Shown here one piece after another: positions 6,473 through 6,560 of a DNA stretch of 6,560 nucleotides (its first letter is position 1; the number at the start of each line of letters is the position of its first letter). The stretch is from Anaerolineae bacterium. GTDB lineage: Bacteria > Chloroflexota > Anaerolineae > Anaerolineales > Anaerolineaceae. The stretch lies in contig JACRAG010000417.1 in assembly GCA_016213455.1 (NCBI GenBank), positions 1-6,560 on the forward strand, in the 5' to 3' direction. A program made the position numbers and the translations under genes. The notes under the pieces were generated by a model, which was not told the DNA's origin, made no database searches, and was given only the letters and a program-made list of their open reading frames with translations.

Positions 6473-6500
6473 GGCCATCCCGCACGCGGGCAAGATGGCC
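6473..6500 (-). other. Leader hairpin 1
   Basis: GGCCATC (6473-6479) and GATGGCC (6494-6500) are perfect 7-base complements. Inside, CCCG (6479-6482) can pair with CGGG (6487-6490) around the loop CACG, leaving a short CAA bulge on one side. It is the transcript-proximal member of the three-hairpin series on the minus strand. Confidence 0.45.
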
Positions 6501-6560
6501 GGGGTTCAGTCGATCAGCTCTGGTTCATAACTCCCTTAAGACGTTACCCCGGTTAATACC

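Larger units (their letters stand above)
6359..6560 (-). promoter_or_regulatory. Structured untranslated leader upstream of the gene cluster
   Basis: About 200 bases without a credible gene. On the minus strand it carries three hairpins in a row between 6500 and 6380, the last ending in a T tract just before the first ribosome binding site. No convincing -35/-10 pair is visible. From 6560 to 6525 one frame is open and ends in TGA (11 codons, ending VLREL), which could be the tail of an upstream minus-strand gene. An ATG overlaps that TGA but stops after four codons (MNQS) and is not called as a gene. Confidence 0.45.

Noticed and set aside
6514..6528. Four-codon minus-strand ORF (MNQS) with AAGGGAG upstream as a leader peptide
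   Set aside because: The ribosome binding site is only two bases from the ATG, the peptide has no regulatory codon run, and such a short frame occurs often by chance.

Overview
The window reads as one minus-strand gene cluster from a GC-rich bacterium. Five protein genes run leftward (from high to low coordinates), and I see no credible gene on the plus strand. The gene content resembles the assembly module of a conjugation or type IV secretion-like machine: a bitopic VirB8/TcpC-like protein, a large secreted cysteine-containing protein, a polytopic membrane protein, a very small membrane protein and a large VirB4/HerA-type ATPase. The lack of outer-membrane-type components and the TcpC-like architecture suggest a monoderm or Chloroflexota/Actinobacteria-like host. 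That placement is inference and cannot be settled from this sequence.

Layout on the minus strand, in transcription order. 6560-6359: a non-coding leader with three successive hairpins. The last hairpin runs straight into a T tract and then the ribosome binding site of the first gene. 6358-5768: a 196-residue membrane-anchored VirB8/TcpC-like protein. 5771-4422: a 449-residue exported protein, starting in a 4-base ATGA overlap with the preceding gene. 4425-3736: a 229-residue polytopic protein, also starting in an ATGA overlap. 3735-3565: a 171-bp gap holding a short hairpin and three spaced CCAACGT copies. 3564-3340: a 74-residue single-span membrane protein with a very strong ribosome binding site. 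3339-3265: a short gap with a GC-rich hairpin. 3264-1: a VirB4/HerA-like ATPase that starts at GTG and runs off the left edge after 1088 codons with no stop. I translated this frame codon by codon over its whole length to confirm that it is open.

The most striking feature is inside the ATPase. About 210 residues rich in Ser/Thr/Gly/Ala/His sit between the N-terminal region and the motor domain. Their first half shows a clear six-residue period (G-x-A-H/D-T/S-x). Two low-hydrophobicity arms flank a Gly/Trp/Val/Ile-rich centre. Repeats of identical peptide sequence use different synonymous codons, so the pattern is old and kept at the protein level.

A plausible joint role, by inference, is that the ATPase powers assembly of, or transfer through, a membrane complex formed by the two membrane proteins and the VirB8-like protein, with the secreted protein on the outer face.
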